DNA from: Eubacterium sp.
GTDB taxonomy: Bacteria; Bacillota; Clostridia; Lachnospirales; Lachnospiraceae
NCBI GenBank assembly: GCA_021769425.1
Contig: JAETSX010000004.1
Span: 1 to 64,000 of the forward strand
DNA length: 64,000 nucleotides
Direction of reading: 5' to 3'
Positions 51,691-59,206 of the stretch are shown piece after piece. The notes below the pieces were generated by a model. The model was not told where the DNA came from and did not search any database. It saw only the letters and a program-made list of their open reading frames with translations. The number at the start of each line of letters is the position of its first letter. The first letter of the stretch is position 1. The position numbers and the translations under genes were made by a program.

Positions 51691-52396
51691 GCAGAAACCA
51701 GCCTGCCAAATCTCCGGTAATTCCGCCAAACTTTTTCACAGACATTCTGTAATACCAATATAAAACTGCCAGAGCCGCCCCAAGGGACATGCCTCCCAGA
51801 CAGCGATCGGTACGCAGCATTACCGCTGCAATCATGATGGTTTCTGCCAAAAGAATACGTCCGGCCCATTTTTTCTGGGCATGCTCTGCAAACATGGCCG
51901 CAAGTCCGCTGTTTTTTGCGCAGGGAAACGCCGTCACTGCATATCCGCTAAGACACCTGCTCAAGAAAAATCCATAGGAGACCATCAGAATCCCCTCCCC
52001 TTTCAGTTCCGAAGCAAATCCAAACCACAGCAGAAAATAAATGCATCCGGCAATTACTGCAAAAGCCCCTGCATGAGAATCCTTTAAAATCTCAAGGCGG
52101 CGTTCCTTCGTCTGCCAGGAGCTTAAGGCGTCTGCCGTGTCCAATAACCCGTCCAGATGAATCCCTCCAGTGACTGCAACGGGAATTACCGTCAATACGG
52201 CTGCATACAAAATCTGCCCCACAGGAATATCAACTGCATAGGTTCCCCACAGGGAAAAAAGCAGGCCGATCACCCCGCCGATCCAGGGAAAAAAGCACAT
52301 GACATATTTCATATTCTCTTTTTCCCACTCGGCTTTCGGCATGGGAATCTTGGAATACATGGCAAAAGCAATGATAAAGCTGTTGATATATTTCAT
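51635..52396 (-). CDS. cobS: Adenosylcobinamide-GDP ribazoletransferase (cobalamin synthase)
   Basis: A 253-residue polytopic membrane enzyme that joins activated cobinamide to the lower-ligand nucleoside. The start INSFIIAFAMYSKIPMP and the signature HLDGLLDTADAL (with its acidic metal-binding residues) are diagnostic; FPCAKNSGLAAMF is also typical. ATG at 52396, with GGAGGAAG just before it, overlaps the cobU stop as ATGA, showing translational coupling. The 3' end is duplicated downstream as a 67-bp repeat. Confidence 0.95.
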   Translation of the reverse strand: MKYINSFIIAFAMYSKIPMPKAEWEKENMKYVMCFFPWIGGVIGLLFSLWGTYAVDIPVGQILYAAVLTVIPVAVTGGIHLDGLLDTADALSSWQTKERRLEILKDSHAGAFAVIAGCIYFLLWFGFASELKGEGILMVSYGFFLSRCLSGYAVTAFPCAKNSGLAAMFAEHAQKKWAGRILLAETIMIAAVMLRTDRCLGGMSLGAALAVLYWYYRMSVKKFGGITGDLAGWFLQNCELAIMIAVVAAGKIW

Positions 52397-52920
52397 ATCT
52401 TCCTCCACTCCACGGGAATTCCGCAAACCACTTCCGTCAAACCGTCTGCAGTCTTCCCAAGAAAACGGTGCAGTCCGGCCATCTGCCGCAGATATTCCAT
52501 TGTCACCTCATCATATTCCGCTCCGTCTTCGAATACATTGTTTCCCACAATCACCAGATGACGGCAATTTTCCGCCAAATGAAGGATTCCTGCCTTGATT
52601 GCCTGAGCAGCCTCCTCTTTTCTTCCATATTCAGAAAACATCTCGTTTGCCGTCAAATTAGACAGACATTCCAATAATATAATTTCATTTTGCTCCACGG
52701 AAAGCCGCTCCAGATGGGTGTAGCATTCTCTGGTCTCAAAACCTTTTCCTGCCCGCATCTTTCTATGGCGTCCAATTCTCTGCCAACTCTCTTCATCCAT
52801 CGGCTTCATGGTGGCCACATATACCAGCTTTTCCTGCCCATGCTCCTTTAATCCCAGAGCAAGATTTTCTGCGTACTCTGATTTTCCGCTGCCGCTTCCC
52901 CCTATGACAAAAAAAATCAT
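52393..52920 (-). CDS. cobU: Bifunctional adenosylcobinamide kinase/guanylyltransferase
   Basis: A 175-residue enzyme that phosphorylates adenosylcobinamide and then activates it with GMP. The P-loop is IGGSGSGKSEYAE. The segment WQRIGRHRKMR contains the histidine expected to carry GMP, and LLECLSNLTANEMF and IVGNNVFEDG follow the family pattern. Length matches typical CobU. It lies between cobT and cobS in a compact operon. Confidence 0.95.
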   Translation of the reverse strand: MIFFVIGGSGSGKSEYAENLALGLKEHGQEKLVYVATMKPMDEESWQRIGRHRKMRAGKGFETRECYTHLERLSVEQNEIILLECLSNLTANEMFSEYGRKEEAAQAIKAGILHLAENCRHLVIVGNNVFEDGAEYDEVTMEYLRQMAGLHRFLGKTADGLTEVVCGIPVEWRKI

Positions 52921-52942
52921 ACCTGTTCTGCTCCTTTAATTC

Positions 52943-53995
52943 CTATTCCAAGGGCACATAATCATCAATCTCTATCTGTGAAAACGTGCTCATTTTCTCA
53001 TAGATATGTAAACTCATGTCCAGCAGCGGGAAAAATGCCACCGCGCCTGTTCCTTCTCCCAGGCACATATCACACATCAAGCTGGGAGCTTTGCCTACGG
53101 CCTCCAAAACCATAGCGCCTGCCGGCTCCTTTGATACATGAGAGGCAATAATATAATCTCCCGCCTGATGGCACAGCTTTACTGCCAATAATGCAGCCAC
53201 CCCGGAAATAAATCCGTCGATTACCACCGGCATCCGGCAGACCGCGCCGCCCAAATATACTCCGGTAAGGCCTGCCAAATCCAGTCCTCCTACCTTGGCA
53301 AGCACATCCACAGGATCTTTCGGATCCGGCTGATGCTTTTTCACAGCATCTTTGATCACCTGAATCTTGTGCTCCAGACCTTCCGTTGTGAGCCCTGCGC
53401 CTTTTCCGGTCACCTCTTCCACCGGCTTTTCCATTAAAACACTTGCCACTGCACTGCTGGTTGTGGTATTTCCGATTCCCATCTCCCCTGTGGCAATGAT
53501 GTGATATCCTTTTTCTTTCAGTTCACAGGCAAACCCAATTCCAACTTCAATTGCGCGTACCGCTTCCTCCCTTGTCATGGCCGGTTCCTCAGCCATATTT
53601 TTCGTGCCGTAGGCAATCTTTCTCTTTTCCACTCTGGGCGTATCTACCGCCATCCCGATATCAATGGGAAAAATATCCGTTCCTGTATCCTTGCACATAA
53701 TCGCCGCACAGGATTTCACATCCAGAAAATTCTCCGCTACAATGGCCGTTACCTCCTGCCCGGTCTGGGTAACCCCTTCTGCCACCACTCCGTTGTCTGC
53801 ACACATAACCACCAATGCTTTCTTGCCCAGCTGTATCCGCTCCGTTCTTTGGATACCTGCAATCTGAATCAGGCTGCTTTCTAATTTGCCAAGGCTTTTT
53901 AATGGTTTGGCGATAGAATCCCACCGCTTTTCACAGATGCGGCCTGCTTCCTCATCTAGCGGCTGGATTTGTTTTAAACATTCATCTAACTTCAT
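52943..53995 (-). CDS. cobT: Nicotinate-nucleotide-dimethylbenzimidazole phosphoribosyltransferase
   Basis: A 350-residue enzyme that activates the lower-ligand base as its alpha-ribotide. Motifs include the start segment RWDSIAKPLKSLGKLE, ADNGVVAEGVTQTGQEVTAIV and GEMGIGNTTTSSAV, the last lining the nucleotide site. A glutamate near the C-terminus, in LGEGTGAVAFFPLLD, fits the catalytic base. Its start is directly after the cbiA-type gene's stop. The base actually used by this organism cannot be read from the sequence; no bluB or bza genes are in the window. Confidence 0.95.
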   Translation of the reverse strand: MKLDECLKQIQPLDEEAGRICEKRWDSIAKPLKSLGKLESSLIQIAGIQRTERIQLGKKALVVMCADNGVVAEGVTQTGQEVTAIVAENFLDVKSCAAIMCKDTGTDIFPIDIGMAVDTPRVEKRKIAYGTKNMAEEPAMTREEAVRAIEVGIGFACELKEKGYHIIATGEMGIGNTTTSSAVASVLMEKPVEEVTGKGAGLTTEGLEHKIQVIKDAVKKHQPDPKDPVDVLAKVGGLDLAGLTGVYLGGAVCRMPVVIDGFISGVAALLAVKLCHQAGDYIIASHVSKEPAGAMVLEAVGKAPSLMCDMCLGEGTGAVAFFPLLDMSLHIYEKMSTFSQIEIDDYVPLE

Positions 53996-55690
53996 TTACT
54001 TCTGACATCCTTTCTGACTGTTTTCTGATTCCTGCCTGTTCTGGGTGCTGGTTTCGACGCTTTCTGATTCCCGCCTGTCCTGGCTGCCGGCTCCGGCTCT
54101 TTCTGATTCCTGCCTATCCTGGCTGCCGGCTCCGGCTCTTTCTGATTCCTGCCTGTCCTGGCTGCCGGCTCCGGCTCTTTCTGATTCCTGCCTGTCCTGG
54201 CTGCCGGCTCCGGCTCTTTCTGATTCCTGCCTGTCCTGCTGCCGGCTCCGGAACTCTCTGCATTGTTCCAGAAATCTCTGCACAAACTTTGGGTTAGAAT
54301 AATAATACAGATGGGGGAACCCCGCCGCATAATCTGCCCCGCCCCGGATGCAGTCCCATTCCCGGCTGCCAAAGGGCTTTTTCCCGTGGTAAGAATGTCC
54401 ATTGTCCGTACAGTCATAATAATGAAATTCATGGGCGCGAATTACTTCCCCCAGTGGCAAAAGCTGTCCTTCTTCTTTTGCCGTCAAAGAAATATAACCA
54501 AACCGCCCCAGCTTTCCCGTGTTATGAACCGCTCCCGGACAAACGCCCGCCATGGGCCAGACTCTGCCCTCCATATCTTCCATAGACTCCTGCAGATACA
54601 TAAAACCGCCGCATTCCGCCAAATAGGGCATCCCATTTTTCAGGCATGAGGCAATCTGGCTGCGCATGCTGACATTCCCGCTTAATTCCTGCGCAAACAA
54701 TTCCGGGTATCCCCCGTAAAATATCATACCGCTGATTCCGGAGGGAAGCCGCCTGTCCTGAAGCGGGGAGAAAAATACCAGTTCCGCTCCCATCTGCTCC
54801 AGCAATTCCAGGTTTTCCTCATAGCAGAAACAAAAAGCCTCATCTCTTGCAACCGCGATTTTAACTTCATGGAAACCTTTCTGGCTTTTCCCTTCTGACC
54901 CAGGCCAGAGCTCTCCGGCTGCTTGCCGCTCCTCTTTTTCCCGACTTCGTTCTTTTGATATAGGCAAAAGCTTCGCTTTCCCGGCGCATTGCAGAATTCC
55001 CTCTATGTCCAGTGTTTCTTCCATCAATTCGGCTAATTTCTGCAGTTTTTCCTGAATCCCTTCTATCTCATCCGGCATCACAAGCCCCAAATGGCGGCTT
55101 TCCAACGCCAGTTCCGGTGTTTTTGGCATATACCCCAGCGCTTTTACAGGCAGCAATTCCTCTATTTTCTCTTTCATGATTCCATAAGTAGACGGCGATA
55201 TCTGATTCAAAATCACCCCCGCAATCCCGCTGTCTTTCCGAAATTCCAGAAACCCCTGTATCAGCGGAAGAAGCGACAGACTCATTCCTCTGGCATTTAC
55301 CACCAGAATCACCGGGGTATGCGTCACTTTCGCCAGTTCATAAGAAGAAGCAAATGTGGTTACGCCGCCAGCTCCGTCATAAAATCCCATCACACCTTCC
55401 AACAGAGAAATATCCGCCTGCGCTGCGCCCTTTGCAAACAACGCTCTGGTTGTCTCCTCGCCGGTAAAAAAAAGATCCAGGTTCCGGGCCGGTACGCCCA
55501 ATGCTTTCCTGTGGAACATGGGATCAATATAATCCGGGCCGCATTTAAAAGAAACCGGATGGAGCCCTCTGTTTGCAAAAACTTTCAGCAGACCGCAGGT
55601 TATCAATGTTTTTCCGCTTCCGCTGGAAGGAGCCGCTATCATAATCCTGGGAAATTCTGCCTTCCCGTCTGCTTCATTTTTCTTATTCAT
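53996..55690 (-). CDS. cbiA: Cobyrinate a,c-diamide synthase with a repeat tail
   Basis: A 564-residue ATP-dependent amidase that amidates cobyrinic acid. The P-loop is APSSGSGKTLITCGLL, and the glutamine amidotransferase domain has the nucleophile in PYLAECGGFMYLQ and the late HEFHYYD region. The usual family length is about 450-480. The excess is a C-terminal tail of about 80 residues made of a 13-residue unit (QDRQESERAGAGS) repeated six times, from a 39-bp DNA repeat at 54022-54255. The tail is hydrophilic and probably disordered. No other corrin-ring amidation or synthesis genes occur here, so the complete pathway, if present, is encoded elsewhere. Confidence 0.93.
   Translation of the reverse strand: MNKKNEADGKAEFPRIMIAAPSSGSGKTLITCGLLKVFANRGLHPVSFKCGPDYIDPMFHRKALGVPARNLDLFFTGEETTRALFAKGAAQADISLLEGVMGFYDGAGGVTTFASSYELAKVTHTPVILVVNARGMSLSLLPLIQGFLEFRKDSGIAGVILNQISPSTYGIMKEKIEELLPVKALGYMPKTPELALESRHLGLVMPDEIEGIQEKLQKLAELMEETLDIEGILQCAGKAKLLPISKERSREKEERQAAGELWPGSEGKSQKGFHEVKIAVARDEAFCFCYEENLELLEQMGAELVFFSPLQDRRLPSGISGMIFYGGYPELFAQELSGNVSMRSQIASCLKNGMPYLAECGGFMYLQESMEDMEGRVWPMAGVCPGAVHNTGKLGRFGYISLTAKEEGQLLPLGEVIRAHEFHYYDCTDNGHSYHGKKPFGSREWDCIRGGADYAAGFPHLYYYSNPKFVQRFLEQCREFRSRQQDRQESERAGAGSQDRQESERAGAGSQDRQESERAGAGSQDRQESERAGAGSQDRRESESVETSTQNRQESENSQKGCQK
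54022..54255 (-). repeat. Six 39-bp tandem repeats at the 3' end of cbiA
   Basis: Units begin every 39 bp from 54022 (54022, 54061, 54100, 54139, 54178, 54217). The middle four are near identical and the units near the stop codon are more diverged. The unit keeps the frame and encodes 13 residues. All six lie within the coding sequence just before its end. Confidence 0.95.
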
Positions 55691-56092
55691 TTACTGATTC
55701 TCCAACAGCGTTTCCGCCAGTTCTCCATATCCATAAAGTTTCATCACGCTTAAGATTCCCTCTTCAACCTCTTCTCTGGAATAGTTATGGGCTTCCAGGA
55801 AATCATTGCTTTTAGAATTGAGGTGGTCGTAAAACGCCAGCGACACTTTCAAATTTTCCATAGTTCCTTCTCTGTCCCCTTCATTTTCTTCCAGGCTTTG
55901 ATACAGCATATTCTCTGCTTCATTGATTTTCCCCTCATCCGACAGCTGGCGCAGCCGTTGGTAAAAATCCTGGTTGACCCCATCCAGAAAGATCAGTTCC
56001 TCCTCTGTTTCCTGATCTTTATGAAAAATCAGCATAATAAGAGTCCGCACCATTTCATGAATGATACGCATCATATAGTCATTTTCTACCAT
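55691..56092 (-). CDS. DUF6483-like small protein
   Basis: A 133-residue, strongly acidic and mostly helical protein beginning MVENDYMMRIIHEMVRTLI. It resembles a clostridial family I remember as DUF6483, of unknown function. It has no signal peptide, membrane helix or catalytic motif. A helix-rich middle part (QRLRQLSDEGKINEAENMLYQSL) looks like a tetratricopeptide-type pair of helices, suggesting a protein-interaction role. It overlaps the end of the YoaK-like gene by 14 bp and directly abuts cbiA, so it is transcribed with the cobalamin genes. Confidence 0.7.
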   Translation of the reverse strand: MVENDYMMRIIHEMVRTLIMLIFHKDQETEEELIFLDGVNQDFYQRLRQLSDEGKINEAENMLYQSLEENEGDREGTMENLKVSLAFYDHLNSKSNDFLEAHNYSREEVEEGILSVMKLYGYGELAETLLENQ

Positions 56093-56753
56093 TGCCTTCC
56101 TCCTTCTGGAACATCATAAAAAATACAATCATCAAAAGGCCGCTGGATACCCAGATCGCTTTTTGGTCCAGCTCCATAGTCAGAATTCCTCCCAATGCTG
56201 CTCCTAAAATAAAAATCCCGATAAATCCATAGTACCGCAGGCTTTTCTTTCTCGCCTCTGTATCTTTTGTTAAACGGTAACTGCACCACAATTCTGTGGC
56301 CATCCGGAGATTGCCAATGCACATGGTGGTAGCATATGCGCTTCCTTTCAATTTCCGAAAGCTCTGTACCTGCATTGCGCATACAAAAGAAACCAATATA
56401 TTGGCTAAAAGATTCACCTGCCGGGGCATAAAGCCCACAATAAATAATGTCACTGCCTCCAGCAAAATCACAATCTGCCTCCAGTGAATCTTCTCAGACT
56501 GCCCGTAAAAGCCGCGAATTCTCTGAGCAGCATAGATCCCTAAGGCAAATGCAAGCACCGGAAGCAGATAACGCATTCCCAGATACCAGTTCCCCATAGC
56601 AAAATTCTGTCCCATCAAAACCATATTTCCTGTCTGGGCATTGGCAAATACCCCATCCCTGCAGTTATAAGTATAGGCGTCCTGAAATCCGCCGGAAATG
56701 CACAATAATCCAATTACAACTGCTGATTCAGACATTTGTCCTCTGCGTTCCAT
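56079..56753 (-). CDS. YoaK-like DUF1275 membrane protein
   Basis: A 224-residue protein with six hydrophobic segments. The start GLLCISGGFQDAYTYNCRDGVFANAQTGNMVLMGQNFA is the signature of the DUF1275/YoaK family, of which no transport substrate is established. The first helix pair contains the conserved Asp and the AQTGN motif. The start is uncertain between ATG 56753 and ATG 56735 (AGAGGACAA before the latter). It is first in a transcript with the DUF6483-like gene and the cobalamin genes. I see no cobalamin riboswitch upstream. Confidence 0.88.
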   Translation of the reverse strand: MERRGQMSESAVVIGLLCISGGFQDAYTYNCRDGVFANAQTGNMVLMGQNFAMGNWYLGMRYLLPVLAFALGIYAAQRIRGFYGQSEKIHWRQIVILLEAVTLFIVGFMPRQVNLLANILVSFVCAMQVQSFRKLKGSAYATTMCIGNLRMATELWCSYRLTKDTEARKKSLRYYGFIGIFILGAALGGILTMELDQKAIWVSSGLLMIVFFMMFQKEEGNGRK

Positions 56754-56847
56754 TTTCCCACTCTTTCTGAAGTCCGGCTCTGCGTGTCACTGTCCATACT
56801 TTATATGCTGCCGCTGGCTTAACTGCAGCTATTCCACGCTTTATAAA

Positions 56848-57237
56848 TTACATCTGCCTTTTCTTATCTGCCTTATTCTGAAATTTCGTTTCTTCTATGA
56901 TAAAACGGGCGTGAATTGCCTCACCGATTTTCCCTGTTTCATCAAAAGCGGTAATGGAAAAGGTCAGTTTCCGTCCATCTATCTCTGTCAAAACCGTTTC
57001 GCACCATACTTTCATTCCCACCGGCGTAGGCGCAAGATGTTCCAGATTCAACTGAATTCCCACCGTACCCATGCCCGGGTCCAAATGCTCTGCCACGCTT
57101 TTCCAGGCAGTCTCTTCCATCAAAGCTGCCATACGGGGCGTTGCAAGCACATCCAAGGTTCCGCTTTTATGCTTCTTCGCCGTATCTGCCTCCGTTACTG
57201 TAAATTCCTGATATCCTTTGATTCCTGTTTCCAGCAT
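56848..57237 (-). CDS. Hotdog-fold thioesterase, FlK-like
   Basis: A 129-residue protein of the hotdog superfamily resembling FlK (fluoroacetyl-CoA thioesterase) and other small acyl-CoA thioesterases. Visible features are the start LETGIKGYQEFTVTEADTA, VLATPRMAALMEETAWKSV (the helix with the likely catalytic Glu) and VGIQLNLEHLAPTPVGMKVW. The native substrate is unknown; fluoroacetate resistance should not be assumed. ATG at 57237 with GAAGGAG upstream is chosen over a longer frame that lacks similarity. The 280 bp upstream hold no gene I can support. Confidence 0.85.
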   Translation of the reverse strand: MLETGIKGYQEFTVTEADTAKKHKSGTLDVLATPRMAALMEETAWKSVAEHLDPGMGTVGIQLNLEHLAPTPVGMKVWCETVLTEIDGRKLTFSITAFDETGKIGEAIHARFIIEETKFQNKADKKRQM

Positions 57238-57521
57238 CTTTTTCTCCTTCTTTCTTCTGTTTTTGCAGCAAGCCCCACATTTAAGCCTGCATCCTCGTGA
57301 GGCTATACTCCTCTGTGAAAGATACAGGCAAAAATCCATTGCATGATGCGGCACATTCCCCATACGGATCTGCGCCGGCAAAATCACTGCATACCTGACC
57401 GTTTCAAGTTTACCACAAAAAAAGCATTTTTACTACTATTACATTTCCGGTTCGCATACTACGCCCTGTATTCGCAATGCATACATTCACTTTACAAAAA
57501 CTCTGCGGATCCGGCAGCGCC
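57238..57521. other. Intergenic stretch between the kinase-like and thioesterase genes
   Basis: It contains the thioesterase gene's leader. A weak stem (CTGC/GCAG around CGGATCC) followed by TTTTTG just after the fructosamine-kinase-like stop may be a terminator on the minus strand. No gene is supportable. Confidence 0.45.
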
Positions 57522-58442
57522 TTACTTCGCCACATATTTTCCAATGATGTAATTCACCTCTGCAAGATAAGAACTTCCGAACAGATTCAGATGGTTCAAA
57601 AGATGATAAAGCTGATAGAAATCACGCCTCTGATGATACCCCGGCTGCACAGGCATGACCTCCCGGTAAGCATCATAAAAGTTCTGAGGAAATCCGCCGA
57701 AAAGTTCTGTCATGGCAATATCTGTCTCTGCATGCCCCACATAAACCGCAGGATCAATCATCCATGCCTGGCCGTTATTTCCTGTAATCACATTCCCGCA
57801 CCACAAATCGCCGTGGAGCAGCGAAGGAAATTCCGGTTCTGTCAGAATCTCTCTTGCCCTGTCCAGTAAAACCGGTATTTGCTCCCGTTCCTTTTCAGGA
57901 AAATAATCCATTGCAAGCTGAAACTGAGGTTTTAAGCGGCATTCACAGAAAAAATCTATCCAACTGCCCCAGGGCTTATTAATCTGTACCGTCGCCCCGA
58001 TATGGTTGTCGTGGGAAAAACCATACATCCCGCCGGAAACCAGCCCTTCCGTTTTCGCCTGGTGCATGGCCGCTAACCGGTGTGCAAAAATTTCCCAATA
58101 ATCAGGAGCCTGAAACTTTCCCTCCATGAATTCCGCCATTAGAAAAGAATACTCATCCCCGCAGCCTGTACAGAATAGGCGGGGCGTAGGAACAGTCCTC
58201 GTTTCTGCAATGGCCTCCAATCCGGCTGCCTCTTCCAGAAATATGGATACACTCTCCGGCGGTGCTGTTTTCAGAAATACCTTTTCCCCACTTTCCAGTG
58301 TCAGCTTGTAAGCGGCCGTACCTTTTCCTCTTGACAGAAACTTTCTGCTGGAAATTTTGGCATTTGCTCCAAATAAAGAATGGAGCGCGGTTTCTACCGC
58401 AGAAAACTGCCGGGTCTTAAGTTTTATATCTGATGGAATCAT
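57522..58442 (-). CDS. Fructosamine kinase family protein
   Basis: A 306-residue protein with the aminoglycoside-phosphotransferase-like fold. The nucleotide-binding lysine is in KVFLKTAPPESVSIFLEEAAGLEAI, the catalytic loop is LLHGDLWCGNVI and the metal aspartate is in AWMIDPAVYVGHAETDIAMTELFGGF. That pattern is specific for the fructosamine/ketosamine-3-kinase family, which helps remove sugars attached to proteins. It stands alone, with no operon partner. Substrate is inferred from family only. Confidence 0.92.
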   Translation of the reverse strand: MIPSDIKLKTRQFSAVETALHSLFGANAKISSRKFLSRGKGTAAYKLTLESGEKVFLKTAPPESVSIFLEEAAGLEAIAETRTVPTPRLFCTGCGDEYSFLMAEFMEGKFQAPDYWEIFAHRLAAMHQAKTEGLVSGGMYGFSHDNHIGATVQINKPWGSWIDFFCECRLKPQFQLAMDYFPEKEREQIPVLLDRAREILTEPEFPSLLHGDLWCGNVITGNNGQAWMIDPAVYVGHAETDIAMTELFGGFPQNFYDAYREVMPVQPGYHQRRDFYQLYHLLNHLNLFGSSYLAEVNYIIGKYVAK

Positions 58443-58503
58443 TTTATCATCTCCTGCTATGATATTTGTACCTATAAGTCAAATAATTTACCAAATGGCG
58501 TTC

Positions 58504-58899
58504 TCATTCCAAGAAGAACTCTTCTGATTCTTTAACTTTATTCTCTAACTCCCTTACAAGCAGCTTATTCTTTGCTAACTCCGACATGGTATCATTCGTC
58601 ATTGTCTTTGTATAATTAATTCTTGCTACGTCCAAATTTGTATGGTCGTAAAGTTTTACAATTTCTTTACGAATATCTATTAATTTTCCATTTTCATCTT
58701 TATTTTTAGGTATGTATCCTTCTTTTATCGCCTGCATATTCTGCGCTAACACATCTAAGCTTCCAATGCCAGGATCTCCGTCAATCAACGTAAGCGCTGG
58801 AAAAATATCAGAATAAAAATGACGAAAATTCTCTTTATTACAGTTATAATATATTGTTTCCAGTCTTTTAAAAAAAAAGATTCTTTCCTTAGGAACTGT
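58504..58899 (-). pseudogene. Gene remnant without a proper start
   Basis: An open frame (ending KVKESEEFFLE at 58504) runs from about 58899 without an ATG near its beginning. It reads YYNCNKENFRHFYSDIFPAL and then IDGDPGIGSLDVLAQNMQAI, followed by a helical tail. The text looks like the C-terminal part of a real protein, but I do not recognise the family. Upstream, a run of nine to ten A (plus strand, about 58870) could mark a frameshift: the frame before it (IAHYPPDFRGALSKKNPAHY and following) also looks protein-like. I take this as a decayed gene. Confidence 0.5.
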
Positions 58900-58987
58900 T
58901 CAAAAATAACTTTTAAATAGTGTGCAGGATTTTTCTTCGAGAGCGCCCCTCGAAAATCAGGCGGATAGTGGGCTATGTAACTGATTT

Positions 58988-59065
58988 TTACAGATTTGAA
59001 ACAGGACATCTGTCCTCTGTGCATTTATCAATAATATATTTTGCTATTTCCAATGCTGAATACAT
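58988..59065 (-). pseudogene. Truncated start of a DUF4065 (Panacea/SocA-like) gene
   Basis: ATG at 59065 with GGAAGAGGGAA upstream opens a 25-residue frame, MYSALEIAKYIIDKC followed by ten residues to a TAA at 58988. It matches the typical N-terminus of DUF4065 proteins (in which the segment continues into a long LKLQK-containing domain), which act as antitoxins or proteolytic adaptors. Everything after residue 25 is missing and is replaced by unrelated remnants. It has an intact promoter with an SOS box. Confidence 0.6.
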
Positions 59066-59096
59066 GATATTCCCTCTTCCTTGCAGGTATATTGAT

Positions 59097-59125
59097 ATTA
59101 TTGCACAGAACGCACGTTCTGTCAA
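59097..59125 (-). promoter_or_regulatory. Promoter with an embedded SOS (LexA) box
   Basis: TTGACA (59120-59125) and AATAAT (59097-59102) are spaced by 17 bp on the minus strand. The spacer contains GAAC-N4-GTTC inside a 14-bp perfect palindrome (59107-59120), matching the Gram-positive LexA site. Repression by LexA and induction on DNA damage are inferred. It now drives only a truncated frame. Confidence 0.7.
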
Positions 59126-59146
59126 CCGTTTTTTGTGATGAAATTC

Positions 59147-59194
59147 AAAAAACAGGCTGTTACTCTGAGTATCATGATTCAGCGCAACAGCCTG
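59147..59194 (-). terminator. Terminator of the pseudaminic acid operon
   Basis: CAGGCTGTT (59153-59161) and AACAGCCTG (59186-59194) form a perfect 9-bp stem with further pairing (CTGA with TTCAG) inside. TTTTTT follows on the minus strand, 13 bp after the pseI stop. Confidence 0.9.
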
Positions 59195-59206
59195 TCTGCA
59201 AATTGT

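Noticed and set aside
56754-56850. Cobalamin riboswitch upstream of the transcript that includes the cobalamin genes
   Set aside because: I could not find the B12-box or the usual core around it. A covariance-model search would settle the point.
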